Notes: a model not told the origin generated them from the sequence alone. 64,000 bases of DNA from an uncultured Sulfitobacter sp. (GCF_947500075.1 NZ_CANMQS010000003.1:62001-126000), one strand, 5' to 3'; positions 32,869-43,743 are shown, counted from the stretch's first letter. Numbers and translations: made by a program.

Positions 32869-34449
32869 TCAGGTGGCGGCCTGTAACAAGGTGCGCGTGT
32901 AGTCAGACTTGGGTCGCTCATAAAGATCATCCGCCGCGCCGTGTTCGACCACGTCGCCGCGTTTCATCACGATAACCTGATGCGACATGGCCCGCACGAC
33001 CTTCAGGTCATGGCTGATAAAGAGGTAGGCCAGCCCGTACTTCCGTTGCAATTCCCGCAGCAATTCCACAATTTGCACCTGTACTGTCATGTCGAGCGCC
33101 GATGTCGGTTCATCCAGTACCAGCAGTTTCGGGCGCAGCACCATCGCGCGGGCGATGGCGATCCGCTGGCGCTGGCCGCCGGAAAACTCATGCGGGTAGC
33201 GATCCATTGTTGTGGGGTCGAGGCCCACTTCCAACATCACGTCCTGCACCAGCACGCGCTGATCCTGGCCTTTGTCGATGCCATGCACGCCAAGCCCTTC
33301 GGAGATGATCTGGAAGCAGGTCATGCGCGGGGAGAGGGAGCCGAAGGGGTCCTGAAACACGATCTGCATCTCTGCCCGCAGCTTGCGCAATTGCCGGGTC
33401 GACCATTTGCGCACGTCCTGCCCCATGAAGGTAATGCCCCCTTCGGATGCAATCAGCCGCATGATTGCCAATGCCATCGTGGTCTTGCCTGATCCGCTTT
33501 CGCCGACGATGCCAATCGTTTCCCCGGCGCGGACGCTAAAGGTTGCGTCGTTGACGGCTTTGACGTGGCCGACCGTGCGGCGCAGCAGCCCCTTCTGGAT
33601 CGGGAACCAGACCTTGAGGTTCTGCGTCTCAGCGATCACTTCAGCCCGCTCCGGGACAGGCTCGGGCGTGCCCGAGGGCTCAGCCGCGAGCAGCTTTTGC
33701 GTATAGGGGTGTGCGGGATTGTCAAAGATCTGCGCGGTTGGCCCCTGCTCCACGATCTCTCCGTGCTGCATGACGCAGACGCGGTCAGCGATGCGGCGCA
33801 CCACCCCCAGATCGTGGGTGATGAACAGCAATCCCATACCTTCGCTGGCTTTCAGTTCCGCCAGAAGTTCAAGGATCTGCGCCTGAATGGTCACGTCCAG
33901 CGCGGTTGTCGGTTCATCCGCAATCAGGACATCGGGTTTGTTCGCAAGCGCCATCGCGATCATCACGCGTTGTCGCTGCCCGCCGGACAATTGGTGCGGA
34001 TAGGCCCCCAGACGGCTTTCGGCATCGTTGATCCCTACCTTGTCCATCAGTTCCAGAATGCGCGCGCGCGCGGCGTCACCGGTCAGCCCCTGATGCAGGG
34101 CGAGGCTTTCGTTCAACTGCTTTTCGATGGTGTGCAGCGGGTTGAGCGAGGTCATCGGTTCCTGAAAGATAAAGCTGATGTCATTGCCGCGCACCTTGCG
34201 CAGCATCGCTTCATCCGCGCCGATCATCTGTTGCCCGTCATAGGTGACGGAACCGGAAACTTCCGCACTTTCCCCCAGCAGCGCCACGGTCGACAGCGCA
34301 GAAACGGATTTGCCTGAACCAGATTCGCCCACCAGCGCCACGGTCTCTCCCCGCTCCACTGCGAAGCTGACGCCTTTGACGGCCTCAGTCAGTTGGCCAT
34401 CCTGCCGGAAGGAAACCCGCAGGTCTTTGACGTCCAGAAGCGCGGTCAT
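32869..34449 (-). CDS. yejF: ABC transporter ATP-binding protein with two ATPase domains (YejF)
   Basis: A 526-residue fused ATPase that powers the Yej importer. Each half has a Walker A (GESGSGKS near residue 38, GESGSGKT near 314), a signature (LSGGQRQR and FSGGQRQR) and a Walker B ([16 protein letters not shown]). The oligopeptide-type C-terminal extension follows each domain ([24 protein letters not shown]). Its start overlaps yejE by 4 nt. It is the last gene of the yejABEF operon. Confidence 0.95.
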   Translation of the reverse strand: MTALLDVKDLRVSFRQDGQLTEAVKGVSFAVERGETVALVGESGSGKSVSALSTVALLGESAEVSGSVTYDGQQMIGADEAMLRKVRGNDISFIFQEPMTSLNPLHTIEKQLNESLALHQGLTGDAARARILELMDKVGINDAESRLGAYPHQLSGGQRQRVMIAMALANKPDVLIADEPTTALDVTIQAQILELLAELKASEGMGLLFITHDLGVVRRIADRVCVMQHGEIVEQGPTAQIFDNPAHPYTQKLLAAEPSGTPEPVPERAEVIAETQNLKVWFPIQKGLLRRTVGHVKAVNDATFSVRAGETIGIVGESGSGKTTMALAIMRLIASEGGITFMGQDVRKWSTRQLRKLRAEMQIVFQDPFGSLSPRMTCFQIISEGLGVHGIDKGQDQRVLVQDVMLEVGLDPTTMDRYPHEFSGGQRQRIAIARAMVLRPKLLVLDEPTSALDMTVQVQIVELLRELQRKYGLAYLFISHDLKVVRAMSHQVIVMKRGDVVEHGAADDLYERPKSDYTRTLLQAAT

Positions 34450-35552
34450 GCGAAGATCTTTCTGGGATCAAAGGCGTCACGGATGCCTTCGAAGATGAAC
34501 ACCAGCAATGACAGCATCACAGCGAAAGTCACAAATGCAGTGAAGGCGAGCCATGGCGCTTGCAGGTTCTGCTTGGCTTGAAGTGTCAGTTCGCCAAGCG
34601 ACGGGGCGGAGGACGGCAGGCCAAAGCCCAGATAGTCCAGACCCGCCAGTGTGCTGATGGTCCCGGTGATGATGAAAGGCAGCATGGTCAGCGTGGCGAC
34701 CATGGCGTTAGGCAGCATGTGGCGGAACATAATTGTGGTGTTGCTGACACCCAGCGCGCGGGCAGCCCGGACGTATTCAAGGTTGCGCGCCCGCAGGAAT
34801 TCCGCACGCACAACGCCGACAAGGGCAGTCCAACTGAAAAGGACCAGCAAAAAGACCAGCAGCCAGAAACTTCGCCCCAGTATCGCGAACATGATGATGA
34901 TCACATAGAGCGACGGGGTGGAGGACCATATCTCGATGATCCGTTGGAAGATCAGGTCTGTCCAACCGCCGAAGAAACCCTGCACCGCGCCTGCAATGAT
35001 GCCGATCAGGCTGGCCAGCCCGGTGACCATGAGGGTGAAGAAGATCGACAACCGAAACCCATGAATCACCCGCGCCATCACGTCACGTTTGGTGCCATCC
35101 GTGCCCAGCCAGTTCTGCTCATTTGGGGGCAACGGTGCCGCACCGGGCCGGTCGACGGCGGTGTTGAAGGAATAGGGAATGATGGGCCAGATGCTCCACC
35201 CCTGCTCAATCGCCTCGCCCTCAATCATGCCGTCCTGCGCATCTTCGATGTAGCCCTCGGGATCATCAAAGCACAGGTCCAGCCCACCGGTGGCGATCAG
35301 GCACTTCACCTCCGGATCGCGATAAACCGCTTCGGTCTGGAAATCGCCGCCGAAGGCCGTCTCAGGATAGAAGTTGAAAATCGGCACGTAATATTCGCCG
35401 CGATAGTTCACGACGATGGGTTTGTCGTTGGCCACAAACTCCGCAAACAAGGAGATGCCGAAGAGGATCGCGAAGATCCACAAGGACCAATAGGCCCGCC
35501 GGTTACGTTTGAAGTTGCGCCAGCGACGTTGGTTGAGAGGGGAAAGCGCCAT
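34446..35552 (-). CDS. yejE: Peptide ABC transporter permease YejE
   Basis: A 368-residue permease. The N-terminal half contains a large periplasmic insert with Cys-containing VKCLIATGGLDLCFDDPEGY, typical of YejE, followed by the transport core (SIFFTLMVTGLASLIGIIAGAVQGFFGGW) and the EAA loop RAARALGVSNTTIMFRHMLPNA. It overlaps yejB by one base upstream and yejF by 4 nt downstream. Confidence 0.95.
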   Translation of the reverse strand: MALSPLNQRRWRNFKRNRRAYWSLWIFAILFGISLFAEFVANDKPIVVNYRGEYYVPIFNFYPETAFGGDFQTEAVYRDPEVKCLIATGGLDLCFDDPEGYIEDAQDGMIEGEAIEQGWSIWPIIPYSFNTAVDRPGAAPLPPNEQNWLGTDGTKRDVMARVIHGFRLSIFFTLMVTGLASLIGIIAGAVQGFFGGWTDLIFQRIIEIWSSTPSLYVIIIMFAILGRSFWLLVFLLVLFSWTALVGVVRAEFLRARNLEYVRAARALGVSNTTIMFRHMLPNAMVATLTMLPFIITGTISTLAGLDYLGFGLPSSAPSLGELTLQAKQNLQAPWLAFTAFVTFAVMLSLLVFIFEGIRDAFDPRKIFA

Positions 35553-36640
35553 CAGCCTTCCCTCCGCTCAAAGTCGATGCGTGGATCGACCAGCACGTAC
35601 ATCAGGTCTGAAATGATGCCCACCACCAGCCCCATCAGCGCAAAGATGAACAGCGTGCCAAAGACAATCGGATAGTCCCGCGCCACCGCCGCTTCAAAGC
35701 CCAGCCGCCCCAGCCCGTCGAGGGAGAAGATCGTCTCAATCAACAGCGACTGGCCGAAGAAGACCCCGATGAACACCGCCGGGAAACCTGCGATGACGAT
35801 CAGCATCGCGTTGCGGAAGACGTGACCATAGAGCACACGGCTCTCCGCCAGGCCCTTGGCACGGGCGGTCATCACGTAGTGTTTCTTGATCTCATCCAGA
35901 AAGGAATTCTTCGTCAGCAGCGTCAGCGTCGCAAAGGCGGAAATGGTGGAAGCCAGCACCGGGAGGGCGATGTGCCAGAAGTAATCCGCGACCTTGCCCA
36001 GCGGACTCAGTTGATCGAAATTGTCGGACGTGAGACCCCGCAAGGGGAAGATTTGCCAATATGAACCGCCCGCGAACAACACCAGCAGCAGGATCGCAAA
36101 CAGGAAGCCGGGGATCGCGTAGGCGGCGATGATCGCACCTGACGTCCAGGTGTCAAAACTGGTGCCGTCTTTCACCGCTTTTCGGATGCCCAGCGGGATC
36201 GATACCAGATAGGCAATAAGGGTCGACCAAAGGCCCAGCGTGATGGAAACAGGCAGCTTTTCCTTGATCAACTCGATGACGCTGATGGAGCGGAAGTAAC
36301 TTTCCCCGAAGTCGAAGCGCATGTAGTTCCACATCATGTTGAAAAACCGCTCCACAGGGGGTTTGTCGAAGCCGAACTCTTTCTCAAGCTCTGCAATGAA
36401 CTCCGGCGGCAATCCCCTTGCGCCAACGTAGGTTTCAGCACCTGCTGTGACCTCCGTCGCGCCTGCATCATTGCCGTTTCCGGCAAACCCTTCGAAGACA
36501 TCCCCGCCGCCCTGAATACGGGCAATGGCCTGCTCCACCGGCCCACCGGGGACAAATTGCACGAGGGTGAAGTTGATCAGCATGATGCCGATCAGCGTGG
36601 GAATGATCAGCAGCAGCCGTCGAAAAATATAGGCGCCCAT
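35552..36640 (-). CDS. yejB: Peptide ABC transporter permease YejB
   Basis: A 362-residue permease of the oligopeptide DppB class. It begins [38 protein letters not shown]; the YejB-specific insert (residues about 45-80) precedes [24 protein letters not shown]. The EAA loop is [22 protein letters not shown]. It follows yejA by 7 bp. Confidence 0.95.
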   Translation of the reverse strand: MGAYIFRRLLLIIPTLIGIMLINFTLVQFVPGGPVEQAIARIQGGGDVFEGFAGNGNDAGATEVTAGAETYVGARGLPPEFIAELEKEFGFDKPPVERFFNMMWNYMRFDFGESYFRSISVIELIKEKLPVSITLGLWSTLIAYLVSIPLGIRKAVKDGTSFDTWTSGAIIAAYAIPGFLFAILLLVLFAGGSYWQIFPLRGLTSDNFDQLSPLGKVADYFWHIALPVLASTISAFATLTLLTKNSFLDEIKKHYVMTARAKGLAESRVLYGHVFRNAMLIVIAGFPAVFIGVFFGQSLLIETIFSLDGLGRLGFEAAVARDYPIVFGTLFIFALMGLVVGIISDLMYVLVDPRIDFERREG

Positions 36641-36647
36641 GGGCGGA

Positions 36648-38585
36648 TTACCTCAACGCACCAGCGGCGCGCAGAGCGGCACCTTTTTCTTCATTGTACC
36701 ACCAGAAGTCGAGGAAACCCAAAGCGTAAGGCGGGATCGTTTCGGGATGTTCATATTGGTCATAGTAGGCGGTCCAATGCACCGCCTTGTACCAGACGGG
36801 GATCATGAAGAATTCGTACCGCAGGGCCCGATCCAGCGCCCGCAGGGTCGCCGCTTCGGTTTCAGAATCCTCCGCCCGCAATGATGCCTCGATGATCGCA
36901 TCGACAAGCGGGCTGGCCAGACCGGCGGGGTTGAACAGGGAATACGCCGCGTCCTCGGATCCGAAGCGCTGGATCAGACCGGTGCCCGTTCCCAGAAATG
37001 CCGCGTAGGAATCGAATACCAGATCGTAGTCGCGGTCCCGCTCTCGTGAGGTGTATTGGGAGGCATCCACCTTCTCCAGCACCGCATCAATGCCCATGGC
37101 GGTCAGGTTGGACATGAAGTTTTCCACTACCGCAGACAGTGTTGCCGACCCTGCGGAGTTCAAGAGAAATGTCAGGCGGAGGGGTTCGCCATCCGCGTTG
37201 TAGCGTTCGCCATCATCACCCACGGCCCAGCCCGCTTCGTCCAGCAGCTTCATGGCGCGGCGCGCGTTGCGGCGGTCCAGCAGACGGTCAGGTTTGGAGG
37301 TATGCGGCACGGTGACGTCGTCTGTCAGCATCTCAGGGGGCACCAGATCGCCGAGGCTTTTCAGGAAAGCCAATTCGCCCCCTTCCGGGGCACCCATCGC
37401 CATCAGCGGGGTGTCCTGACTGAAAGAAGCGCGCTGCTCAAACAAGCCATACTGCAAGGATTCGTTTGTCCATTCGAAGTTGTAGGCCAGCGCCACGGCC
37501 TGCCGGACGCGCTTGTCCTGAAGCACCTCGCGGCCCAGATTGAATACGATCCCGTTGGGCGTCGGCGGGGAGCCATCGGGCAATTCATTCTTGACCACCT
37601 GCCCGCTCTGCACCTTGGGGAAGTCGTAGTTGCTGGCCCACTGTTTGGAATTGCCTTCGTTGCGGAAGGTGTATTCACCGGCTTTGAAGGCCTCAAACGC
37701 TGAATTCTCGTCACCAAAGTACTCAATCCGGATCTTGTCGAAATTGCCCCGTCCCTGATTGAACGGCAGGTCTGCGCCCCAGTAGTCCGGGTTCCGCTTA
37801 TAGACGATGCGGCGGTTCACATCGACATCGTCGATCATGTAAGGCCCTGATCCCGGTGAGGTTTCGAGACGGCTTTCGTCGAGACGCGCGCCGCTTTCGT
37901 CGTACCATTTCTTGGACCACGCAGGCACGCCGCCCACCTGCTCGATCAAGCTGCGCCGTGATACACCTTCGGCGAAGTAGAACTTGATGGTGTGATCATC
38001 GATCACCTCGACCTTGGGGATGAGGCGGCGCACGGCTTGCGCATAGCTTTGCAGGCCCTGATCCAGCAGCAGGTTGTGAGAAAACGCGATGTCATGGGCC
38101 GTGACCGGATCCCCGGTAGAGAAACGGGCCTCCGGCCGCATGTAGAAAATGACCCAATCCTTGCTGGGCGGATACTCCAGCGTTTCGCACAGCAGACAGT
38201 AGTATTCAGCGTAGACATCCGCAGGTGCAGGGGCGTTCACCCCTTCCCCGAGCAGGCTTTCGAACATGACGGTGGACAGCGCACCGCCCCTGCCCTTGCG
38301 GGTGTAGGGGTTCATCGAATCGAATGTGCCCAGAGTCGCTATCGAAATCTCGCCACCTTTGGGGGCATCCGGGTTCACATAGTCGAAATGCGGGTAGTCC
38401 GGCCCATAGGTCAGGTCGCCGAAGAAGCTGTAGCCGTGGCTCTTGATGGTTTTTTCCTCAGCCCAGGCAGCCGTGGCGATGACAAGCGACAGTCCCAGAA
38501 CCAGTAAGGCGCTCCACCCTATCCGCATGGCGTCTTTTGCTGGCAGTCGGGTTGAGGTTTTGGCGCGGGTCCGGGGTGGTGTCAT
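36648..38585 (-). CDS. yejA: Peptide ABC transporter substrate-binding protein YejA
   Basis: A family-5 binding protein of about 645 residues. The ATG at 38585 has AAGAAGGA 8 bases upstream; this gives an N-region of 19 residues before the signal helix [21 protein letters not shown]. The internal ATG at 38528 would give a standard signal peptide. The mature part has [45 protein letters not shown], typical of YejA. In enterobacteria the Yej system takes up peptides such as microcin C. Confidence 0.93.
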   Translation of the reverse strand: MTPPRTRAKTSTRLPAKDAMRIGWSALLVLGLSLVIATAAWAEEKTIKSHGYSFFGDLTYGPDYPHFDYVNPDAPKGGEISIATLGTFDSMNPYTRKGRGGALSTVMFESLLGEGVNAPAPADVYAEYYCLLCETLEYPPSKDWVIFYMRPEARFSTGDPVTAHDIAFSHNLLLDQGLQSYAQAVRRLIPKVEVIDDHTIKFYFAEGVSRRSLIEQVGGVPAWSKKWYDESGARLDESRLETSPGSGPYMIDDVDVNRRIVYKRNPDYWGADLPFNQGRGNFDKIRIEYFGDENSAFEAFKAGEYTFRNEGNSKQWASNYDFPKVQSGQVVKNELPDGSPPTPNGIVFNLGREVLQDKRVRQAVALAYNFEWTNESLQYGLFEQRASFSQDTPLMAMGAPEGGELAFLKSLGDLVPPEMLTDDVTVPHTSKPDRLLDRRNARRAMKLLDEAGWAVGDDGERYNADGEPLRLTFLLNSAGSATLSAVVENFMSNLTAMGIDAVLEKVDASQYTSRERDRDYDLVFDSYAAFLGTGTGLIQRFGSEDAAYSLFNPAGLASPLVDAIIEASLRAEDSETEAATLRALDRALRYEFFMIPVWYKAVHWTAYYDQYEHPETIPPYALGFLDFWWYNEEKGAALRAAGALR

Positions 38586-38603
38586 CAGGCACATCCTTCT
38601 TAA

Positions 38604-38642
38604 GCGTCGTTCGGCGTTTTTCACCATGTAAGCTAACGACGC
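38604..38642. promoter_or_regulatory. Inverted repeat upstream of yejA
   Basis: GCGTCGTT (38604-38611) and AACGACGC (38635-38642) are perfect complements 23 bp apart, 19 bp upstream of the yejA start. They could be operator half-sites or a leader hairpin for the yej operon. Confidence 0.3.
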
Positions 38643-38690
38643 GCTCTGCCAAGACACAAGTTGCGAATATGTGATCTGGGGTCAGAAACG

Positions 38691-38718
38691 AAAAAGGCCG
38701 CCCGGTTGTGGGCGGCCT
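38691..38718 (-). terminator. Rho-independent terminator of the cytochrome c gene
   Basis: On the minus strand GGCCGCCC and GGGCGGCC form an 8-bp stem with a 6-nt loop, followed by a T5 run (AAAAA at 38691-38695 on the plus strand). It lies 22 bp after the stop of the cytochrome gene. Confidence 0.85.
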
Positions 38719-38739
38719 GTCTGTTCGCGCAGCGCTGGA

Positions 38740-39246
38740 TCAGTCGTCCAGGCTGTCGAGGTAGGCAATGACGTTTGCACGGTCTTCCGGCTTTTTGAGG
38801 CCAGCGAACCCCATCGTCGTGCCGGGTGCGTAGCCCTTTGGATTTTCAAGAAACGCGCTCAGCTCTTCCGGGGTCCAGGCGACATCTGTCATCCCGGCCA
38901 ATACGCCGGAATAGCCAAACCCATCAGCGGCGGCGATCTGGCGTCCGACGACACCGTGCAGATACGGACCAACGTTATTGTCGCCCGCCGCAACCTTGTG
39001 ACAGGCGGAGCATTTGCGGAACACGCGTTCGCCACTTGCGGGATCAGCGGCTTCCATCAATGCTGCAAAATCGATCTCTTCTTCCGGCTCGGCTTCTTCG
39101 GCGCCTTCAACTTCAATAGCATAGGATTGTTCGCCATGGGCTTCGGCGTGGTACAGTTCTTCGCCGACCCACTTGCCCAACAAAAGGACGAGCCAGGCCC
39201 CGAAAAGACCTGCGGCGAGTTTTGTCATTGTCATTGTGTCGAACAT
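38740..39246 (-). CDS. Membrane-anchored cytochrome c552-type protein
   Basis: A 168-residue class I c-type cytochrome on the periplasmic face. A single N-terminal helix (residues 8-26) anchors it, an acidic linker EGAEEAEPEEEIDF follows, and the heme site is CSACH (79-83) with the axial Met in GTTMGFAGL. This is the CycM/cytochrome c552 layout that carries electrons from the bc1 complex to cytochrome oxidase in alphaproteobacteria. It is divergent from pheA. Confidence 0.93.
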   Translation of the reverse strand: MFDTMTMTKLAAGLFGAWLVLLLGKWVGEELYHAEAHGEQSYAIEVEGAEEAEPEEEIDFAALMEAADPASGERVFRKCSACHKVAAGDNNVGPYLHGVVGRQIAAADGFGYSGVLAGMTDVAWTPEELSAFLENPKGYAPGTTMGFAGLKKPEDRANVIAYLDSLDD

Positions 39247-39372
39247 CTTTGGGTCCTACTGGCATTGGTTGCGCTTGCTGGCGCGTATCTATTGCTTTCC
39301 CTTGGCACAGGCAAGGTGTACTTACCGCGACCAATCGCCCTTATGGGTGACATTCTTTCAAAGGTAACCCAG

Positions 39373-40224
39373 ATGTCTGAAGAAATTGCCCCACGTATCG
39401 CATTTCAGGGTGCTTTGGGGGCGTATGGTCATGAAGCCTGCCTGCAGGCCAACGCAGACATGATCCCCGTGCCCTGCACAACCTTCGAAGAGGTGATCCG
39501 CGCTGTGCGCAACGGCGACGCGGACCTTGCGATGCTGCCGGTTGAGAACACGACCTATGGCCGGGTTGCAGACATCCACCGCCTGCTGCCCGAAAGTGGA
39601 CTGCATATCATTGGTGAAGCGTTTGTCCGGGTGCGCATTGCGTTGATGGCCCGCCCCGGAGTGCCGCTTGCGGATGTCAAACACGTGCGGGCGCATCTGG
39701 TGCTGCTGCCGCAGGCCCGCAAGTTTCTGGATCAGCACGGTATCACATCCGAACCCGCCGCGGACAGCGCCGGTGCCGCAGCAGACCTTGCCGCATCCGA
39801 CCTGACCCACGAAGGCGTACTGGCAAGCGCTGTCGCGGCTGACATTCACGGGCTTGAAGTGCTGGCCAGCGATATCGAGGATCAGGCGCATAACACCACC
39901 CGCTTCTTGCTGATGGCTCCCCAGATTGATCTGAGCCCGCGGGCGGAAACGATGTTGACCACATTCGTTTTTGAAGTGCGCAACATTCCGGCCGCTCTGT
40001 ACAAAGCGATGGGCGGATTTGCGACCAATGGCGTGAACATGACCAAGCTGGAAAGCTATATGGTGGGCGGGTCCTTCACCGCGACACAGTTCTACGCAGA
40101 CATCGAAGGGCACCCCGACGACGCGCCGGTGCGCCGCGCCCTGGAGGAGCTCTCCTATTTCACCAACCGCGTGGACATTCTTGGCGTCTACCCTGCCCAT
40201 CCCGGCCGCGCCGAAAGCACTTAG
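39373..40224 (+). CDS. pheA: Prephenate dehydratase
   Basis: A 283-residue enzyme making phenylpyruvate from prephenate in phenylalanine synthesis. The PDT domain has RIAFQGALGAYGHEACL, PVENTTYGRVADIHRLLPESGLHIIGE and the catalytic Thr in NTTRFLLM; the C-terminal ACT domain begins TTFVFEVRNIPAALYKAMGGFATNGVNMTKLES, the phenylalanine-binding GALV-like and ESRP-like regions. The ATG at 39373 follows AAGG at good spacing. No fused chorismate mutase is present; that enzyme is coded at 8788. Confidence 0.95.
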   Translation: MSEEIAPRIAFQGALGAYGHEACLQANADMIPVPCTTFEEVIRAVRNGDADLAMLPVENTTYGRVADIHRLLPESGLHIIGEAFVRVRIALMARPGVPLADVKHVRAHLVLLPQARKFLDQHGITSEPAADSAGAAADLAASDLTHEGVLASAVAADIHGLEVLASDIEDQAHNTTRFLLMAPQIDLSPRAETMLTTFVFEVRNIPAALYKAMGGFATNGVNMTKLESYMVGGSFTATQFYADIEGHPDDAPVRRALEELSYFTNRVDILGVYPAHPGRAEST

Positions 40225-40718
40225 CTGAGGCCCTGACCCGCGTTGCTTTTCCCGCTTTCCAGCGCGTAGCGGTCTTGCATGCCCAAGGCATACTCCGCCA
40301 CCCGCTTGTTGAACCGCTGTGTCAATGTGCCTTTGGCCAGCTTCAGCGATTGCACCAGCAGACGTGCACTGAGGTTAAGCGGCTTGAGCTCTAGGGACAC
40401 CATGATCCGCGTCTGGGTGCGCGACAAGGCAATCAACTCAAAACTGGTGCGGCCCAGAACACCCGGTGAAGTGCTTTCAAGAGCCATGTCGTTGGGCCGG
40501 TCAAATTCTACCAGTTCCAGTTGCAGTTCCCGGCGTTTCCCCCGCATCGTGAAGGACGCCTCCCACATTGCGCCGACCCCCGGTTCCTCCCGGTTATCAA
40601 GGCGTTGCACCTCCGCGCCCCGGCGCATCGCTGCCCTTTCAAAACTTTCGAAATCGCACAGCATCTCAAAGACCGCATCTATCGGCGCTTCGATATCTTC
40701 CTTGGTGCTAAACTTCAT
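40221..40718 (-). CDS. SRPBCC family protein
   Basis: A 165-residue START-like lipid- or ligand-binding fold. MKFSTKEDIEAPIDAVFEMLCDFESFERAAMRRGAEV is the typical opening strand and helix, and SLELKPLNLSARLLVQSLKLAKGTLTQRFNKRVAEYA is the C-terminal helix. The ligand is unknown. It is convergent with pheA (4-nt overlap) and coded 67 bp downstream of nudC. Confidence 0.85.
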   Translation of the reverse strand: MKFSTKEDIEAPIDAVFEMLCDFESFERAAMRRGAEVQRLDNREEPGVGAMWEASFTMRGKRRELQLELVEFDRPNDMALESTSPGVLGRTSFELIALSRTQTRIMVSLELKPLNLSARLLVQSLKLAKGTLTQRFNKRVAEYALGMQDRYALESGKSNAGQGLS

Positions 40719-40785
40719 TCATGTCACCTGTGCCTAAGAGGATCATACACGATCACGGCCGCAAAAGCGGGCTTTTCTTCTGTGG

Positions 40786-41754
40786 TCAATCCAATCTGTC
40801 TGCAAGCCAGTTTTCGAGCAGGAAATGCGCGATCGCACCTTTGCGTGCCGGCAGAATATCAGGGTGGTTGCCTGCAAAAACCTCCATCATCTCCTCCCGA
40901 CTGACCCACATTGCGTCCTCAATCTCTACCGGGTCTATGGTGATTTTATGGCTAAGTGCCTTGCCTTGGCACCCAAACATCAACGAGGCGGGGAACGGCC
41001 AGGGTTGGCTCGACAGATAGCTGACTTCACCAACCTCGATGCCTGATTCTTCGAAGACCTCGCGGCGCACGGCGGCTTCGAGCGTCTCTCCCGGCTCCAC
41101 AAACCCGGCCAACAGGGAGTACATTCCTTCGGGCCATCCCGGCGAGCGGCCCATCAGAACGGAATTGCCATGGGTGATCAGCATGATCACAACCGGGTCC
41201 GTGCGAGGAAAGTGGCCTGCGTTACATGCCGGACAGACCCGCTGCCATCCGGCCTGGGTGATGTCGCTTGGGGCGCCGCAACGGGCACAAAACCCATGCG
41301 ACAGGTGCCAGCCCTGAATGGCCTTGGCGGTCGCGGCCAATTCGGCATCACGGGCAGACAGCCATGTCATCACGCGGCGCAGCTCCGCGAACACCATGCC
41401 GTCCGGCAGTTCAGGATGCTGCTGCTCGCTTGGGTCCAGAAACGCGCCCAATTGAGAATGATCAATGTTTTCAGGCGTCCAGCCCCCCAGATCAAACGCA
41501 AAACGCGCAGCACCCTCTTCGCGGCCCAGCAGAATTGGTTCCTCCTCCGCATCGCGTAAAATGGGGTGATCCATGTGCAGTCGGACCAGGGACGCGGGGC
41601 GCTGCTTGAGGATCAGCGGCTTGCCACGCCACAACAGGATCGCACGGGCTTCCGGGTCTGCCTTGCATGCGGCAACAGCCTCGGGATCGCTGCGCAACTC
41701 TCCTGCGCGGTCCAGCGCGGAGCCCCCGAACGTGACGTCTTCTGCATGTTTCAT
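40786..41754 (-). CDS. nudC: NAD(+) diphosphatase / NAD-RNA decapping enzyme NudC
   Basis: A 322-residue Nudix enzyme hydrolysing NADH and NAD to NMNH and AMP and decapping NAD-capped RNA. The zinc site is Cys156/159 and Cys174/177 (CARCG and CPACN). The Nudix box GFVEPGETLEAAVRREVFEESGIE is at 217-240, and SQPWPFPAS (249-257) is the specific NADH motif. The N-terminal non-catalytic domain is present and the length is normal. Confidence 0.95.
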   Translation of the reverse strand: MKHAEDVTFGGSALDRAGELRSDPEAVAACKADPEARAILLWRGKPLILKQRPASLVRLHMDHPILRDAEEEPILLGREEGAARFAFDLGGWTPENIDHSQLGAFLDPSEQQHPELPDGMVFAELRRVMTWLSARDAELAATAKAIQGWHLSHGFCARCGAPSDITQAGWQRVCPACNAGHFPRTDPVVIMLITHGNSVLMGRSPGWPEGMYSLLAGFVEPGETLEAAVRREVFEESGIEVGEVSYLSSQPWPFPASLMFGCQGKALSHKITIDPVEIEDAMWVSREEMMEVFAGNHPDILPARKGAIAHFLLENWLADRLD

Positions 41755-41901
41755 CTGCCAGCCCTCAACCTGTGTGCGTGCCGTCTTTTGCCATGGGTGT
41801 GCCTGATCCGTGACGCCGGGGCAATCCCGTGTGGGCTTGTCTCACTTGTCATTGTCTGCTCAATTAAAGGTTGCGTGAGCACAATTTTAGAGGGAGTCGC
41901 T

Positions 41902-43740
41902 GTGAACGAGGGGAGAGCGAATGCTCTGAACCACGCCCATCCGCGGGATGACACTTCCGCACAGCTGCGCGTGCTGGCGACAACAGATGTGCACATGCAG
42001 ATGCTGGGACATGCCTATGTTTCTGATCGGCCAATGGCTCACAGCGGACTGGCAAGCATCGCCACGCTGGTGGAGGACGCACGGCGCGAAGCATCCGCAC
42101 AGGGACGCGCGACACTGCTGCTGGACAACGGTGATCTGGTGCAGGGCACGGCGCTTGGAAGTTGGCTGTCCGGGCGCGCCGTTACCGCCGCCCATCCCGT
42201 TGCCAAAGCACTGAACCTGATGAGGTATGATGCCGTCGGGCTGGGCAACCATGATCTGGATTATGGGCTTTTCTACCTCAACCAACTCGCCAGGCATCTG
42301 AGGATGCCGGTGATCAGCAGCAACCTGCATCAGACGGGGCCATCCCCGTTGCACCCATTCGCGCTGATCGACTGCCCACTGCCCGGCAGCAGGGGAGAGG
42401 TCCTGCGGGTCGGTGTGTTGTCTGTGCTGCCGGAACAGACAGCTGTGTGGAACCGTCATGTGCTCCAAGGATCGGCCAGCGTTTCACCTGCATTGGGGTG
42501 TGTGCAGGCCGCCGTACCGGTTCTGCGCGCGCAGGGTGCCGATCTGATTGTACTGCTTGCGCACATGGGGATCGAGGAACCTGTGACCGGGCGCAGCACA
42601 CGGGACAGCGCGTTGCCGCTGGCAAAGGTTCCCGGCATTGACGCCATCATAACCGGCCACACCCATCGCCGGTTTCCAGGCAGTGACCACCCAGCCGGTG
42701 CGGATATCGACACGGAAGGGGGGACATTGGCGCAATGCCCGGCCAGCATGCCAGGCTATGCCGCTTCTGATCTGGCGATCCTTGATCTGACGCTGAACCG
42801 GGTGGAAGGTGGGCGATGGCAGGTGATCGGCCACATCAGCCGCCTTGTGCGCAACGGTGCTGACACACCGGCCTGCCCGGCCGTTCACGCCGCCTGTGCC
42901 CCGGCGCATGAGGCCACGCGCGCGCATCTGGCAACTCCGGTTGCCACCACTGCGGCCCGGCTTCAGAACTACTTCTCTCTCGCCACACCAACCGCTACTG
43001 CGGCCCTTGTTGCCCGCGCCAAGGCCAGAGTAATCCGCGATGCGCTGTCGGGACGGCCCGAGGCGGATTTGCCCCTGTTGGCCACGGCCTCTGCCCATAC
43101 CGCGGGGGGGCGCGAAGGGGCCGATCACTACCTCAATATCCTGCAAGGTCCGGTGCTGCGGCGGCATGTGGCGGGCCTCGACCCCTATTTGAACGAGGTT
43201 TGGGCCCAGCGCGTGACCGGCGCAGACTTGAGACGATTGCTGGAACACACATCCCGGATCTATGCGCCGCTCCAGCCCGGTGCGCAGGCGCAAAGGCTTG
43301 TAGATGCCCGGATACCCAGCTTTGATTTTGATACCGTCTATGGGTTGGACTACACCGTCGACCCCACCCGCCGGGTTGGTCAGCGCGTGACCCGCCTGCA
43401 CTATGGCGGCCAGCGGGTGGAAGACGACCAGCCGTTCATCCTCGCCACGAACCAGTTCAGGATCGCCGGGGGTGGCGGATACAGTCCGGCCTGCGCGGAC
43501 CAGATCATGCGCTGCACCCCTGTGTCCCTCACAGAGGCGCTGGTGGATGCGCTGAACCACCCAGAAGATCTGGCATGGCCACAACCGACGCCATGGAGAC
43601 TGGCCTGCACCGGATCAACAACGGCTGTGCTGACCACCTCACCCGATGCCACGCCATTCCTGCACGATCTGGCCGACTTTGCGCCAAAGCCACTCGGCAT
43701 TGATGATGCGGGCTTTCTTGAAGTGCAGATCACGCTCTGA
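41902..43740 (+). CDS. Bifunctional UshA/CpdB-type metallophosphoesterase
   Basis: A 612-residue protein with an N-terminal calcineurin-like domain (TTDVHMQ, DNGDLVQG, GNHDLDYG and GHTHR) and a C-terminal 5'-nucleotidase domain (DFDTVYGLDYTVDP). It resembles 2',3'-cyclic-nucleotide 2'-phosphodiesterase/5'-nucleotidases. The start at the GTG at 41902 follows AGAGGGAG. It gives no signal peptide, which is unusual, since most relatives are periplasmic; the hydrophobic stretch upstream (CGLVSLVIVCSIKGC) has no suitable start codon of its own. The real start remains open. Confidence 0.8.
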   Translation: MNEGRANALNHAHPRDDTSAQLRVLATTDVHMQMLGHAYVSDRPMAHSGLASIATLVEDARREASAQGRATLLLDNGDLVQGTALGSWLSGRAVTAAHPVAKALNLMRYDAVGLGNHDLDYGLFYLNQLARHLRMPVISSNLHQTGPSPLHPFALIDCPLPGSRGEVLRVGVLSVLPEQTAVWNRHVLQGSASVSPALGCVQAAVPVLRAQGADLIVLLAHMGIEEPVTGRSTRDSALPLAKVPGIDAIITGHTHRRFPGSDHPAGADIDTEGGTLAQCPASMPGYAASDLAILDLTLNRVEGGRWQVIGHISRLVRNGADTPACPAVHAACAPAHEATRAHLATPVATTAARLQNYFSLATPTATAALVARAKARVIRDALSGRPEADLPLLATASAHTAGGREGADHYLNILQGPVLRRHVAGLDPYLNEVWAQRVTGADLRRLLEHTSRIYAPLQPGAQAQRLVDARIPSFDFDTVYGLDYTVDPTRRVGQRVTRLHYGGQRVEDDQPFILATNQFRIAGGGGYSPACADQIMRCTPVSLTEALVDALNHPEDLAWPQPTPWRLACTGSTTAVLTTSPDATPFLHDLADFAPKPLGIDDAGFLEVQITL

Positions 43741-43743
43741 CGC

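Noticed and set aside
38671-39372. A 234-codon open frame upstream of and in phase with pheA
   Set aside because: It runs antisense to the cytochrome c gene, which has heme and anchor motifs; the pheA domain begins at 39373 after a ribosome site. The extra frame is a high-GC shadow.
42484-43584. Long minus-strand frame opposite the phosphoesterase gene
   Set aside because: The plus strand encodes the clear metallophosphoesterase and 5'-nucleotidase motifs; the antisense has none.
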